Numbered from the stretch's first letter, positions 26,058 through 35,424 are shown. The stretch: 64,000 bases of DNA from Desulfomonile tiedjei DSM 6799 (GCF_000266945.1 NC_018025.1:1426001-1490000), one strand, 5' to 3'. Numbers and translations: made by a program. The notes: a model not told the origin generated them from the sequence alone.

Positions 26058-26981
26058 CTATAAAGCACCATTGTATCTGATGGACGATCCGCCGGTGAAG
26101 CAATCCGGCTCGGGAGAGAAATCCTTTTCTATGGAAGCATAAGCGCTGTGATTATGGATGGACTCAAAATTTTCCGCCTCGATCTTATACCAGGGGAAAT
26201 TGTTCTTCTCTCGCAAACGGGAAAGTGCCAGTCTGACAACATCTTCGACGAACATCGGATTTTCGTAAGCCTTTTCCGTTACGAATTTCTCATCGGGTCG
26301 TTTCAGGAGCGAATAGATTTCGGAACTCACCGAAGATTCAACAACTTCAATGATTTCCTCTATCCAGAAAAGTTTTCGAAAGCGTAATTGAACTCTGACG
26401 ATTCCTCTTTGATTGTGGGCGCCGTACTCGGAAATTTCTTTGGAACAAGGACATACAGTCGTGACGGGGACTTCGACCCCCACAATCAGGTCGAATCGGT
26501 CGGCCAGGGCGCCTCTCATGAAGCAGGTGTACGACATGAGTCCCGGAGTGCCCGTAATCGGTGCATTCTTTTCTATAAAATAGGGAAACTCCACGTTCAT
26601 ATGGGCGCTTTTGGCGTTCAACTTCGATTTTATCTTCTCCAGGATTTCGCGAAACTTCTCCATAGAGATTTCGCCTCGAAACTCATTGAGCACTTCGATA
26701 AAGCGGCTCATATGGGCGCCTTTGAAATCGTGGGGAAGGTTCACGAACAGATCGAACAGCCCGACCGTATGCTGCAATCCCTTCTGGCGATCCTTCACGG
26801 AAATGGGATATCTCAGGCCTTTCACACCCACTTTATCAATGGGAATCTTTCGTTCGTCGGGCAGACTTTGGATATCGGGTAGGGTTGCATAATTCGCGAA
26901 TACTCTCCCGGAATCCACAGCTCCATCGCCATTTGCGGGGAGAGTGCCCGGAACGTGCTGTTCTCTTTTGTGATCTGCCAT
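26058..26981 (-). CDS. folE2: GTP cyclohydrolase FolE2 (type IB)
   Basis: The 307-residue enzyme converts GTP to 7,8-dihydroneopterin triphosphate, feeding folate and queuosine synthesis. Family signatures include KIPIDKVGVKGLRYPISV near 47, the catalytic-site segment VTTVCPCSKEISEYGAHNQRG near 178-198 with the CPCSKEIS motif, and a C-terminal HNHSAYA. FolE2 uses Mn or other metals instead of the strict zinc need of FolE. It follows queD by 9 bp on the same strand, so this operon probably serves queuosine (7-deazaguanine) synthesis as well as folate. Confidence 0.93.
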   Translation of the reverse strand: MADHKREQHVPGTLPANGDGAVDSGRVFANYATLPDIQSLPDERKIPIDKVGVKGLRYPISVKDRQKGLQHTVGLFDLFVNLPHDFKGAHMSRFIEVLNEFRGEISMEKFREILEKIKSKLNAKSAHMNVEFPYFIEKNAPITGTPGLMSYTCFMRGALADRFDLIVGVEVPVTTVCPCSKEISEYGAHNQRGIVRVQLRFRKLFWIEEIIEVVESSVSSEIYSLLKRPDEKFVTEKAYENPMFVEDVVRLALSRLREKNNFPWYKIEAENFESIHNHSAYASIEKDFSPEPDCFTGGSSIRYNGAL

Positions 26982-26990
26982 TTTGTGTAC

Positions 26991-27362
26991 CTAATCTTTG
27001 AGGTAAGTAGCTTTCGAAGTGTCGGATTCCCAAACGGAAACACTGTGGAGCATTGCTCCCTGGTCCCCCAGGTTTTGAGACACTTCACGAAAAATATGCG
27101 CAGCGATATTTTCGGCCGAGGGTTCTATTTCGTCAAATGGTTTGATATCATTGAGATACCTGTGGTCCAATGTGTCAAGTACTTGGTTTGCGGCTTTTTT
27201 CAGGTCTCCAAAGTCAATTACCATTCCGCCCTTTCCTGGGGATGACGAGCGGGCGGCTATCTGTATTTTGTAATTGTGTCCGTGTAGCTGCTCACACTTG
27301 CCGTTGTAGTCTCTGAGACGGTGTGCGGCTGAAAAATTTACGGTAATTTCCACTTCGTACAT
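26991..27362 (-). CDS. queD: 6-carboxy-tetrahydropterin synthase QueD
   Basis: The 123-residue protein is the usual QueD size. Zinc-binding and catalytic residues are visible: His in FSAAHRLRDY, Cys and the HxH pair in KCEQLHGHNYKI, and DHRYLND near the middle, with a Glu near the C-terminus. It converts dihydroneopterin triphosphate to 6-carboxy-tetrahydropterin, the second step to preQ0/queuosine. The second ATG (27362) is chosen because GGAG lies 6 nt before it. It is the first gene of the queD-folE2 pair. queC, queE and queF are not in the window. Confidence 0.93.
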   Translation of the reverse strand: MYEVEITVNFSAAHRLRDYNGKCEQLHGHNYKIQIAARSSSPGKGGMVIDFGDLKKAANQVLDTLDHRYLNDIKPFDEIEPSAENIAAHIFREVSQNLGDQGAMLHSVSVWESDTSKATYLKD

Positions 27363-27546
27363 GAACATCTCCGGCGAGCACAGGGAATTAATAAATCACA
27401 TGAGCAAATGTGAAAAACATCTGGATAGATCGAGATAAAGGATAGAAAAAGCGTTGACACAATCGTATTTCCAGGATTATACCGAATCCACTTCCCGGAT
27501 AGCCGGATTTCGGCTGCCTTCCGGAAACCGTTTAAAGGAGTTTTGT

Positions 27547-28557
27547 ATGACGGTTTTCCGATTCGGATTCATCGTTATCATAGCATGTCTGTTCGTTTTT
27601 TGCTTGTCATCTTTCCGGCTTGCCACCGCTGACGAGCCGATCGTTCGAAAAGCCGCCACACCTTCCGGCGCGGGACTCAATCATGGCAACATCCAATCCA
27701 ACGAGCTCGGCCCCGCGAAGAGAGCTCGCATCGGACTAAACCCAGTTCCGTTCAGACCCGAATTACCGGAACAGAAGCAAGAGCAGGAGCCGGCTCTCCC
27801 GCGGATCGCGTCGTTTCCGGACCTCAGAGAGTTGGTGAAGAAGGTCAACCGCTCTGTGGTATCTATCCGTATGCTGGATTCCGGCTCGTCTTTTTCACTG
27901 GGACCCCTGGGATTTACCGGCGATCCGTCCAGCAAAGCTTTGGGGTACGGTTCGGGATTCATCATCTCCAGCAACGGTCATATTATTACGAATGAACACG
28001 TTTTACGCAATGGTACGCAGACCGAAGTCGAATTACTGGGAGGCAAAAAATTCGTTGCCAAAACATTATTCAAAGATGCGAAAAATGATATCGCTCTCTT
28101 GAAAATCGATGCAACGAACCTCCAACCGGTGTCCCTCGGCAATTCGGATGCCGTGGAACTCGGAGAATGGGTAGTGGGAATCGGCAATCCATATGGTATC
28201 GGTCAATCGCTTATGATCGGGATTGTCAGTGCTCAGAAAAGGATGGTTCCGGGTTCGGGATATCCGCCTTTGATCCAAATCGATGCAGCCATGAATTTGG
28301 GAAACTCGGGTGGGCCCCTGTTCAATATGGAAGGACAGGTTATCGGAATCAACACGATTCTCCTTTGGAAGAGCCAGGGCATCGGTTTTGCCACGCCCAT
28401 CAATGTCGCCAAGGAATTCCTGGAAAAGCGGAGCTATCCTCCCGTGAAAGCGGCAGCCGCAGCTCATGGACCCATGGGACCGGCCGCGGATGAGCCTCGA
28501 TCTATGTCAGAACAGTTTAATCCTCTGGATCCCCCCTGGAAGTTCGGAAAGCAGTAG
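27547..28557 (+). CDS. HtrA/DegP-like trypsin family serine protease without PDZ domain
   Basis: The 336-residue exported protein has a signal peptide (FGFIVIIACLFVFCLSSF, cleavage near residue 28), a charged Pro/Gln linker to about 90, and an S1C protease domain. The catalytic His is in ITNEHVLRNG, Asp in KNDIALLKID and Ser in NLGNSGGPLFN. After the protease fold there are only about 45 residues of Pro/Ala-rich tail, so the PDZ domains of DegP/DegS are absent. Substrate gating must differ from the classical enzymes. The ATG at 27547 is preceded by AAAGGAG. Confidence 0.85.
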   Translation: MTVFRFGFIVIIACLFVFCLSSFRLATADEPIVRKAATPSGAGLNHGNIQSNELGPAKRARIGLNPVPFRPELPEQKQEQEPALPRIASFPDLRELVKKVNRSVVSIRMLDSGSSFSLGPLGFTGDPSSKALGYGSGFIISSNGHIITNEHVLRNGTQTEVELLGGKKFVAKTLFKDAKNDIALLKIDATNLQPVSLGNSDAVELGEWVVGIGNPYGIGQSLMIGIVSAQKRMVPGSGYPPLIQIDAAMNLGNSGGPLFNMEGQVIGINTILLWKSQGIGFATPINVAKEFLEKRSYPPVKAAAAAHGPMGPAADEPRSMSEQFNPLDPPWKFGKQ

Positions 28558-28660
28558 ACTAGAATAGCTTTCCGCGAACACTTCGGAAAAGAAGCGGGGG
28601 ACAGGGATTCCCTGCGTACAGACGTAAGAGAGAATAATTCAGTTGTAAGTGAGGACTCGA

Positions 28661-30097
28661 ATGCCCAGAAAGAAGATTGAGAAGAAAAGCGTCGCCAACG
28701 CCAAAGAATTGAAAGAAAAGCTCTACAAAGAGCCCGTCCGCGTCTGGGATAAATTATCGGATGACGAGAAAAAGCAAGCCCTTCAATATGGTGACGAGTT
28801 TCGCTCTTTCTTGAATGATGCAAGAACCGAACGAGAAGCAATCAAGCAGTTCGCCGAAAAAGCAGGTGCACAGAAATTCAAAGAGTTGAATCAAGGAGCA
28901 AAAGGGGCAAAGGGAGCGAAATTTTTCAAGACTTTGCGAGGGAAAGGTCTTGTTATGGCAGTGCTGGGAAAGAAACCTCTGACCGAGGGATTTCGCCTGG
29001 TGTGCGCGCATGTGGACTGTCCCAGGCTGGATCTGAAACCTAATCCCTTGTACGAAGACACCGGCGTGGCGTTTCTCAAAACCCAGTATTACGGCGGAAT
29101 AAAAAAATACCAGTGGCTCGCTCGGCCTCTTGCTCTCTGCGGAACGATCATTCTCGGGGACGGGTCGGTAATGGACGTGAAAGTCGGCATCAGCCCCGAA
29201 GATCCGGTCTTCACGATCACCGATTTGCTGCCGCACCTTGCCCGGAAGCAGATGGAACAGAAAGCAAACGAATTTGTGCCGGGAGAAAACCTGAATGTGC
29301 TTATGGGCACTCTTCCCTACGGAGAGAAAGACGCAGACGAAAGAGTGAAGCTTGCAGTGCTCGAGCTTCTCAACCGGAAATATGGCATTACAGAAGAGGA
29401 CTTCACCAGCGCGGAACTGCAGTTTGTTCCCGCAGACCCGGCCAGAGATGCCGGAATCGACAGAAGCCTGATCGCAGGGTACGGGCAGGACGACCGTGCA
29501 TGCGCGTACACCTGTTTTACTGCCATCATGAATACGACAAATCCCGAACACACCGCGATTGCAGTTTTCTACGACAAAGAAGAGATCGGCAGCGAAGGCA
29601 ATACAAGTGCCCGCTCTCCATTCCTGGAAACATTCGTCATGGACCTGATGCAGCTCACTGGAGTGGAGCCTTCGGCAAGAAACGTGTATCAGGTATTCAT
29701 GAACAGCAAGGTCATCTCCGCAGATGTTGCCGCAGCGTTTGACCCTACGTATTCGGATGTGTACGAACGCCGAAATAGTGCACGAATCGGATACGGAGTG
29801 ACCATTCACAAGTACACCGGACACGGCGGCAAGTATAACGCGTCGGACGCCAACGCGGAATTCGCAGCATGGATTCGTAAGCTCTTCAATGACAACGGCG
29901 TCGTATGGCAAGCTGCAGGAATGGGGAAAATCGATGAAGGCGGGGGCGGCACGGTGGCAAAATTTCTCGCAATGACCGGTGCAGACGTTATCGACTGCGG
30001 TCCCCCTGTCCTCAGCATGCATTCTCCCCTGGAAGTGAGCGCAAAAGAAGACGTATGGATGTGCCGCAAGGCATTCACCGCGTTTCTGGAAAGCTGA
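28661..30097 (+). CDS. M18-family aminopeptidase
   Basis: The 478-residue zinc aminopeptidase (aspartyl/yeast aminopeptidase I family) has the binuclear metal residues in order: His and Asp in CAHVDCPRLDLKP, Asp in AGYGQDDRACAYT, the Glu-Glu pair in YDKEEIGSEGNTSA, an Asp in SADVAAAFDPTY and a terminal His in PVLSMHSPLEV. It should remove N-terminal residues from peptides in the cytoplasm as a large oligomer. The Lys/Glu-rich first 30 residues are not family-typical. Length matches the family. The ATG at 28661 is preferred over the GTG at 28649. No operon partner. Confidence 0.9.
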   Translation: MPRKKIEKKSVANAKELKEKLYKEPVRVWDKLSDDEKKQALQYGDEFRSFLNDARTEREAIKQFAEKAGAQKFKELNQGAKGAKGAKFFKTLRGKGLVMAVLGKKPLTEGFRLVCAHVDCPRLDLKPNPLYEDTGVAFLKTQYYGGIKKYQWLARPLALCGTIILGDGSVMDVKVGISPEDPVFTITDLLPHLARKQMEQKANEFVPGENLNVLMGTLPYGEKDADERVKLAVLELLNRKYGITEEDFTSAELQFVPADPARDAGIDRSLIAGYGQDDRACAYTCFTAIMNTTNPEHTAIAVFYDKEEIGSEGNTSARSPFLETFVMDLMQLTGVEPSARNVYQVFMNSKVISADVAAAFDPTYSDVYERRNSARIGYGVTIHKYTGHGGKYNASDANAEFAAWIRKLFNDNGVVWQAAGMGKIDEGGGGTVAKFLAMTGADVIDCGPPVLSMHSPLEVSAKEDVWMCRKAFTAFLES

Positions 30098-30239
30098 ATT
30101 GCCGGACGCTAGCGAAGACAGACAAGGCCATGCCTTAGCTCAATTCAGACCACTGAAAGACGTCAGCAGGCAACGATCACCGGGCGAACAATCATGACCG
30201 ATTATGGTGCACGATTTCCTCTGGTCGGCCGTTTTGGGT

Positions 30240-30450
30240 CACGATCGTTCATGGTTCTGTGAATTTCCCGAGTTATAGCAGATGATGTGATTTCTGACCT
30301 TTTGAACACATTCTGCCTTAAATGAACGGTAGAGGCCGGCGTCCCTGCCGGCCCGAACTGGTTGATTTGTATTTGAAAAATGTGCCGACACGGAGGCACG
30401 GCACCTACCAATTGACGAGAAGTGCTTTTCGCAACTGGACACTGTTTTAT
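30240..30450 (+). repeat. Degenerate family B-like repeat, copy 4
   Basis: Arms GTAGAGGCCGGCGTCCCTGC / GCCGGCCCG and ATGTGCCGACACGGAGGCAC / CTACCAATTG match family B module order, but the ends and the centre are eroded. The gap 30098-30501 otherwise shows nothing coding. Confidence 0.45.
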
Positions 30451-30501
30451 ACACTTGCTCTAACTGAGTTTGACTGCACTTTCTCACGTGTCGGCGATAT
30501 A

Positions 30502-31401
30502 TCATTGTTGCAGTAAGGTCGCAAGCGGATCGTCGGCGACCAGTCTCAAAAATTCTTGCTGATACACTGGAAATTTCTTTGATTTAAGGTAAACAGCCCG
30601 CCATTCCAGCCGCACTCCACCTTGCCCCAGCGAAGACGCGCAGAGTTCGCCGCTTTTCAGAAACTTTTTCACAGACCAGCGAGGAAACAAGGCGATCCCG
30701 AAACCTGAACGAACCAGATCGATGATCGCTTGGGGTTGCTCAATGGTCATGAACTGGCGAATTTTGATTCCGGCAGGTGCAAGATAGTATTGATAAAGTA
30801 AATCTTTGGACTTCTCAACGAGAGAAATCATGGTCACACCCTCGAAATCGGATTCGTGTACCGTTTTCTTGGTGCTCATGGGATGAGAATGTGACGAAAC
30901 CGCCACAATTTCATCTTCAAAGAGTCTCACATGCGTCATTTGAGGATGATCGATCGGAAATGCGGTGATCACCAGGTCAAAGGCATCGGATTTCAGGTCG
31001 CGAATAAAAGTGTGAGAGTTGTTGAGCACAAGTTCCACGTGAGGATACATATTGTTAAATTTGCGCATAACACCGGGGAGCCACTGAAAACTTAACACGC
31101 AATGAACCCCGACGCGTATCGTGCCGGTTTCGCCATGCACGGCCTTCGCAATATCGCGCTCCACTCGGTCAAGCTCTGTTAAGACTTTTTCAGCAGCTTG
31201 CCGCACCAGTTTGCCCATTCGGGTGACGATCATCTTTTTCCCGGTGCGTTCAAAAAGTACAGCCCCGAGACGATCTTCCAGTTCCCTCAACTGCTGGCTC
31301 AGAGCGGGTTGGGATACGTGGAACTTCTTAGCTGCACGCGTAAGATTTTCAGTCTCCGTAAGGGCTTTAATTAACCGGAGATGCCGTATCTCGAGAATAC
31401 C
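30502..31401 (-). CDS. LysR-family transcriptional regulator
   Basis: The 299-residue protein has the LysR helix-turn-helix (LEIRHLRLIKALTETENLTR, then AAKKFHVSQPALSQQLRELE) and a C-terminal effector domain with FPIDHPQMTHVRLFEDEIVA. The HTH wording is close to MetR-type regulators. The start at 31401 follows GGTGGAG. A family-style palindrome CTTATC-N5-GATAAG lies just upstream, and the MaoC-domain gene is transcribed divergently, so this regulator likely controls itself and that gene. The inducer is unknown. Confidence 0.9.
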   Translation of the reverse strand, partial: GILEIRHLRLIKALTETENLTRAAKKFHVSQPALSQQLRELEDRLGAVLFERTGKKMIVTRMGKLVRQAAEKVLTELDRVERDIAKAVHGETGTIRVGVHCVLSFQWLPGVMRKFNNMYPHVELVLNNSHTFIRDLKSDAFDLVITAFPIDHPQMTHVRLFEDEIVAVSSHSHPMSTKKTVHESDFEGVTMISLVEKSKDLLYQYYLAPAGIKIRQFMTIEQPQAIIDLVRSGFGIALFPRWSVKKFLKSGELCASSLGQGGVRLEWRAVYLKSKKFPVYQQEFLRLVADDPLATLLQQ

Positions 31402-31425
31402 CATCTTTCTCCACCATAAGAACAA

Positions 31426-31442
31426 CTTATCGTTTTGATAAG
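31426..31442. promoter_or_regulatory. LysR-type operator palindrome
   Basis: CTTATC-GTTTT-GATAAG is a perfect 6-bp inverted repeat fitting the T-N11-A rule for LysR boxes. It is placed between lysR and the divergent MaoC gene, next to the regulator start. Confidence 0.55.
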
Positions 31443-31560
31443 ATCAATATATTTTACTTATTTATTAGAGCAGCCTACGATACGTGTCAATTAGAGAAAG
31501 ACTGGAAGTCAGGCGTCTATTATTTGAGTTGAAAACTTGACACGATAAAGGAAGAGAATA

Positions 31561-32430
31561 ATGCCCACATCCACCATGCAGTTATTCATATCTGTGATAC
31601 GCAACGCTCGCTCACATGGGATGAACCGTGCCATGATCGGGCATACCGTGGACCAGAAATTCCCACCAGTGCCCCGCGAAGCTATAGCAGAGTTCGCTCG
31701 GGCTACTCGCGACGAAAACCCGATCTACAATTCATTGCTGCCCCCGGTACCCCCTTTCTTCATAGGTAAGCTGGTCATTCCACTAGTAAAAGATATCTGG
31801 GCTCATCCGTCCCTCAAGATGAATCTCTTGAGGACAGTCCAAATCTTCCAATCAGTGACGTGGTTCGCGCCTATCCGGGAAGGGGACGAAGTGTCTGTCC
31901 AGGGATGCATAGAGAACATTTGCGCTGCACCAAAGGGTGAAATCATCGAAATATCCGGAACAGGCCGCGTTAAAGGTCAGATTGTCGTGCAAGGTAATAT
32001 AGGATTTCTGGTTAAATCGAAGGTTCGGACTGAGGTTCACGGGAAATCAGATGAAAAAACAAGACCTGAAGCGTTTCGCCTCTTGCTTCCGACTGCAGAG
32101 GGCCAGCAACTCTTGTATGCTAAGGCCAGCGGGGACAACAATTTCATCCATACCAGTGGAGTCCTTGCCCGAATGGCCGGATTCCCGCGTACGATTATGC
32201 ATGGAAACTGCACCCTGGCCATGATCTGTAACGCGCTCTCCAAACGAATGGTTGACAATGACATCGCACAATTGGCCTCATTAGCTTGTCATCTGGGAAA
32301 GCCAGTTTTTCCGGGGGAAACGCTTACTATTGTCGGTTACCGGCCGGAAAACGAGAATACGCTTCCCTTCGCGGTGTTCAACGCCAGGGGGAAGGCGGTA
32401 ATTCATGACGGGATTTTCACTGTCAGATAG
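31561..32430 (+). CDS. MaoC-like double hot-dog dehydratase/hydratase
   Basis: The 289-residue protein contains two hot-dog halves. The N-terminal half (IGHTVDQKFPPVPREAIAEF, then ARATRDENPIYN) matches the FAS1-like/MaoC N-terminal dehydratase family. The C-terminal half has AKASGDNNFIHTSGVLARMA and RTIMHGNCTLAM, with the hydratase D-x4-H motif (Asp in GDNNFIH, then His) expected for enoyl-CoA or (R)-hydroxyacyl hydration. A role in acyl-CoA metabolism is likely; the chain is unknown. AAAGGAAG precedes the ATG. Divergent from lysR, which probably regulates it. Confidence 0.75.
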   Translation: MPTSTMQLFISVIRNARSHGMNRAMIGHTVDQKFPPVPREAIAEFARATRDENPIYNSLLPPVPPFFIGKLVIPLVKDIWAHPSLKMNLLRTVQIFQSVTWFAPIREGDEVSVQGCIENICAAPKGEIIEISGTGRVKGQIVVQGNIGFLVKSKVRTEVHGKSDEKTRPEAFRLLLPTAEGQQLLYAKASGDNNFIHTSGVLARMAGFPRTIMHGNCTLAMICNALSKRMVDNDIAQLASLACHLGKPVFPGETLTIVGYRPENENTLPFAVFNARGKAVIHDGIFTVR

Positions 32431-32610
32431 ATGGAACTGGATCTCTTGTATAATACCACTTTATCGGCCACATCGAGTTCAACACCATGGAATGCGCGTT
32501 TGACATCACAACTTACGCAGCAGCGCAAGAAATTGTGATGATTCTCTTCTGCGCATTTCTAGTCTAGAATGACAAGACTGTTCGCCCTATACAGCGTGTG
32601 AGGTCTTCCC

Positions 32611-33534
32611 CTGATTCACATTCTCAACAGTGTCGTTCCGATATTTGCGCTCATTGCCCTGGGATGTCTCCTGAAGAGACTCTCAATGATAGATGACGCG
32701 TTTCTGCAGGTCTCGGACAGACTCGTCTATTTCATATTCTTCCCTGCGCTGCTTTTCTGGAAAATCGGAAAGCCTGCTCCTTCACTGGGTCTGGATGCAA
32801 ATCTTGTGACTGTGACAACTGGCGCGGTGATTATCGTGTTCGTGCTGTCGCTAGTTTTCGTGTACGCAGCACGAGTGCCGGATCGGGATGTGGGAGCATT
32901 TTGTCAGGGGTGTTTTCGTTTCAACACGTATATAGGGATCGCAGTCATTCTGGCGGTTCTGGGGGAAAGCGCGGTGCGCGTTTTCGGCGTGCTCGTGGGC
33001 ATTCTCATTCCACTTATCAACGTGATGGCAGTGTCGACGCTGATCTGGTTTTCCGGAGAATCATACTCATGGAGCGAGCGGCTGCGTATGCTGGTGATAT
33101 CCATAATTTCCAATCCTCTGATCATAGCGTGCGCCCTGGGGATGGCGTACTCACAGTTACGTATGCCTTTTCCGGTCTTCATAGATAATACCCTGGCGTT
33201 CATGTCAATGCTGGCTTTGCCCATGGCTCTAATCTCAATCGGCGGATCGCTGACTCTGGCGAAACTCGGCGGGCACCTGCGTCTGGCGCTGGTTGCCACG
33301 GTATTCAAGTTCGTTGTGATGCCGGTTACCGGTTACCTGCTCATCAAATTGTTTAACGTCCCAGGAACTGCGGCGTGCATTGCCATGATCTATTTCGCCC
33401 TTCCAACTTCTCCGGCCAATTATATCCTCTCGCAGCAACTCCATAGCAACCCGGATCTGGCGGGTTCGGCGATAATTTTGTCGACAATACTCTCGATCGT
33501 CTCAATTTCAGTAGTCTTGCTGCTTTTTTGCTGA
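32611..33534 (+). CDS. Auxin efflux carrier (AEC) family permease, probable CTG start
   Basis: The membrane protein has about ten hydrophobic helices in two inverted halves. Its C-terminus ANYILSQQLHSNPDLAGSAI and the SIGGSLTL segment are typical of AEC carriers, which export or import small carboxylates. Homology starts before the first ATG (32686): the frame upstream encodes IHILNSVVPIFALIALGCLL, the expected first helix. Between the in-frame stop at 32599 and 32686 there is no ATG, GTG or TTG. CTG at 32611 sits 6 nt after GAGGT and is the best start. If only 32686 were used, helix 1 would be lost. Confidence 0.78.
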   Translation: MIHILNSVVPIFALIALGCLLKRLSMIDDAFLQVSDRLVYFIFFPALLFWKIGKPAPSLGLDANLVTVTTGAVIIVFVLSLVFVYAARVPDRDVGAFCQGCFRFNTYIGIAVILAVLGESAVRVFGVLVGILIPLINVMAVSTLIWFSGESYSWSERLRMLVISIISNPLIIACALGMAYSQLRMPFPVFIDNTLAFMSMLALPMALISIGGSLTLAKLGGHLRLALVATVFKFVVMPVTGYLLIKLFNVPGTAACIAMIYFALPTSPANYILSQQLHSNPDLAGSAIILSTILSIVSISVVLLLFC

Positions 33535-33567
33535 GGAAAAGTCTGGTGCCTCGCGATCCAGGTTAAT

Positions 33568-33981
33568 TCAACCGATCTTTTCCAAAACGGTCTGGAGAGC
33601 TCTCACTGCCACCTCCGCACAATCGCGTTTATCTTCGGGGAGACCTCCGAGATAGTCTATCAGATCGCCTGCTTTGATTTCCGCGGCTTCTGAAATGGGA
33701 AGCCCCTCTGCCATACAGGTGATCGCGCTGACACAGGCCATGGTGGGACCACAACCGTCAGTTACGAAACCTACGCGGTTCACTTTCCCTTCGTAAACCA
33801 AGATGTATATGACAACGGTTTCCCCGCAGGAGCCCTCAATTGCGGCATAATAGTTGAACTCCTGCAGTTGCCCGTAGTTCCTGGGATGCAAGAAGAATTC
33901 TATCAATCTGGGGGAAAAGACTTTTGCAGCGTCCTGGAGTATCATGTCCTGGACTTCGTCGAATGCGTCGTCTGATGACAT
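33568..33981 (-). CDS. IscU/NifU-type iron-sulfur scaffold
   Basis: The 137-residue protein resembles the scaffold domain of IscU/NifU. The three conserved Cys positions are present: GSCGETV, DGCGPTMACVSA and RDCAEVAVRAL. It would assemble Fe-S clusters transiently with a cysteine desulfurase. The pattern (HPRNYG near the start) follows NifU-like family members. No iscS, hscA or ferredoxin gene is adjacent; it lies convergent with the AEC carrier gene. Such stand-alone copies are common in anaerobes. Confidence 0.85.
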   Translation of the reverse strand: MSSDDAFDEVQDMILQDAAKVFSPRLIEFFLHPRNYGQLQEFNYYAAIEGSCGETVVIYILVYEGKVNRVGFVTDGCGPTMACVSAITCMAEGLPISEAAEIKAGDLIDYLGGLPEDKRDCAEVAVRALQTVLEKIG

Positions 33982-34135
33982 ATTAGTTGATCCGATGCCG
34001 AGGTTTATGGAAAATATGTCCCTTGCGCTTTGTTATCCAACCCTATTCGGGCGCGCAAGCGACACGCTTTTCGAAGAATAACCATATCGCGCACGTAAAT
34101 CAAAGCGGATACGATTCTGGAGGGAAGAACTTTCT

Positions 34136-35113
34136 ATGACAATGAACAGGAGCCGACGGCTCATACTTGTGACGGGAGGTGCGGGATTTATCGGAAGCCA
34201 CCTCGTTGAAGGCCTTTTGGAGAGGGGCGAAGCGGTCCGGGTGCTGGATAACCTGAGCACCGGGAAGCAGGAAAATCTCATGGGACTTGGGAACGGTCGA
34301 TGGAATGCGCACCGTGATTTCGAGTTTATCCTTGGGGATATTCGAGACAGGAAGATCGTGCAGACTGCAATGAACGGTGTGGACGCAGTTTTCCACCAGG
34401 CCGCGCTCGGAAGCGTTCCCAGATCTGTTACCGATCCTGTGACCACCCAGGAAGTAAATGCCGATGGTACCTTGAATATTCTTCAGTCAGCCCGGGATGC
34501 TGGAGTCTCCCGAGTAGTGTATGCGTCCTCGTCTTCCGTGTATGGAAATAGTGAATTGCTGCCAAAAAGGGAAGGGGAGGAAGGCTTGACCCTGTCCCCC
34601 TACGCGCTCACAAAAAGGGTCAACGAAGAATACGGGCGATTATTCATGGGGCTTTATGCCTTCGAGACGATCGGTCTACGTTATTTTAACGTGTACGGAC
34701 CCAGACAAGATCCCGAGTCTGAATACGCTGCAGTTATTCCCCGCTTTGTCACTGCATTACTCAAGAAAAGTGAGCCGATCATATATGGAACCGGGCTTCA
34801 GAGCAGAGATTTTACCTTTGTGAAGGACGTGGTACGTGCCAATATTCTGGCATTGGAAGCGCCTCCCTTCGCATGCGGGAGATCCTTCAACATAGGGTGT
34901 GGAACTCAGGCGACTCTCCTTGAACTACTTTCGGCACTGCAGGATCTTTTAGGAACAAACATTGAACCTCGTTTCGAGTCTCCAAGAGCAGGCGATGTAA
35001 TGCATTCTTCTGCGGATACAGGCCTTTCAGAAAAAATGTTGGGATTCAAAGCGGAGTTCGACTTGCGTCTCGGACTGGCCCAAAGTATTGCATGGTATAG
35101 AGAAAATCTGTAA
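34136..35113 (+). CDS. NAD-dependent sugar-nucleotide epimerase/dehydratase
   Basis: The 325-residue extended short-chain dehydrogenase has the N-terminal NAD site GGAGFIGSH (14-22), the catalytic Ser in YASSSSVYGN and the Tyr-x3-Lys pair in SPYALTKRVNEEYG. VYGPRQDP and the C-terminal YGTGLQSRDFTFVKDVVRAN motif fit UDP-glucose/UDP-N-acetylglucosamine 4-epimerases. It supplies sugars for envelope polysaccharide. The exact substrate is uncertain. GGAGGGAAG precedes the ATG. Confidence 0.85.
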   Translation: MTMNRSRRLILVTGGAGFIGSHLVEGLLERGEAVRVLDNLSTGKQENLMGLGNGRWNAHRDFEFILGDIRDRKIVQTAMNGVDAVFHQAALGSVPRSVTDPVTTQEVNADGTLNILQSARDAGVSRVVYASSSSVYGNSELLPKREGEEGLTLSPYALTKRVNEEYGRLFMGLYAFETIGLRYFNVYGPRQDPESEYAAVIPRFVTALLKKSEPIIYGTGLQSRDFTFVKDVVRANILALEAPPFACGRSFNIGCGTQATLLELLSALQDLLGTNIEPRFESPRAGDVMHSSADTGLSEKMLGFKAEFDLRLGLAQSIAWYRENL

Positions 35114-35121
35114 AAGAAAGG

Positions 35122-35204
35122 CTGCACAAAAAATGAAAACCCGGAGCGGGGTCAGGTAGGAGCGCCGGGTTCTCTGCCATGCGCAGCCTCGAAAGCTGGT
35201 TGGT
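35122..35204 (-). ncRNA. Candidate small RNA (about 80 nt) with own promoter and terminator
   Basis: On the minus strand TTGACA (35234-35239) and TACACT (35211-35216) are 17 nt apart. The predicted transcript runs to a terminator whose arms AACCCGG (from 35171) and CCGGGTT (to 35138) are followed by TTTTCATTTTTT. There is no reading frame of note inside. GGCTGC and GCAGCC flank the terminator and may form an outer stem. The family is unknown; the call rests on promoter plus terminator spacing only. Confidence 0.4.
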
Positions 35205-35424
35205 AACTTTAGTGTACCAATATAGGCGCATTATGTCAACTACTACTTGAATAAGAGTGCTGTGCATGAGCGCATTGCTTATGATTTGCGGAATTCTATC
35301 GTTTGCGGAAGATTGAGAAGAACGAAAAAACAGCTCTGTTCCTGTGCTGGAGAGTACAGAAATAGCCAGAAGGTAGCTCCTTATCTGCCGAATCTTGGAT
35401 GTATGCTCTTGGGGGGATGGTGAA

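Noticed and set aside
28754-30022. 422-codon minus-strand frame opposite the aminopeptidase
   Set aside because: It is Cys/His-rich shadow sequence opposite an M18 gene with all catalytic residues.
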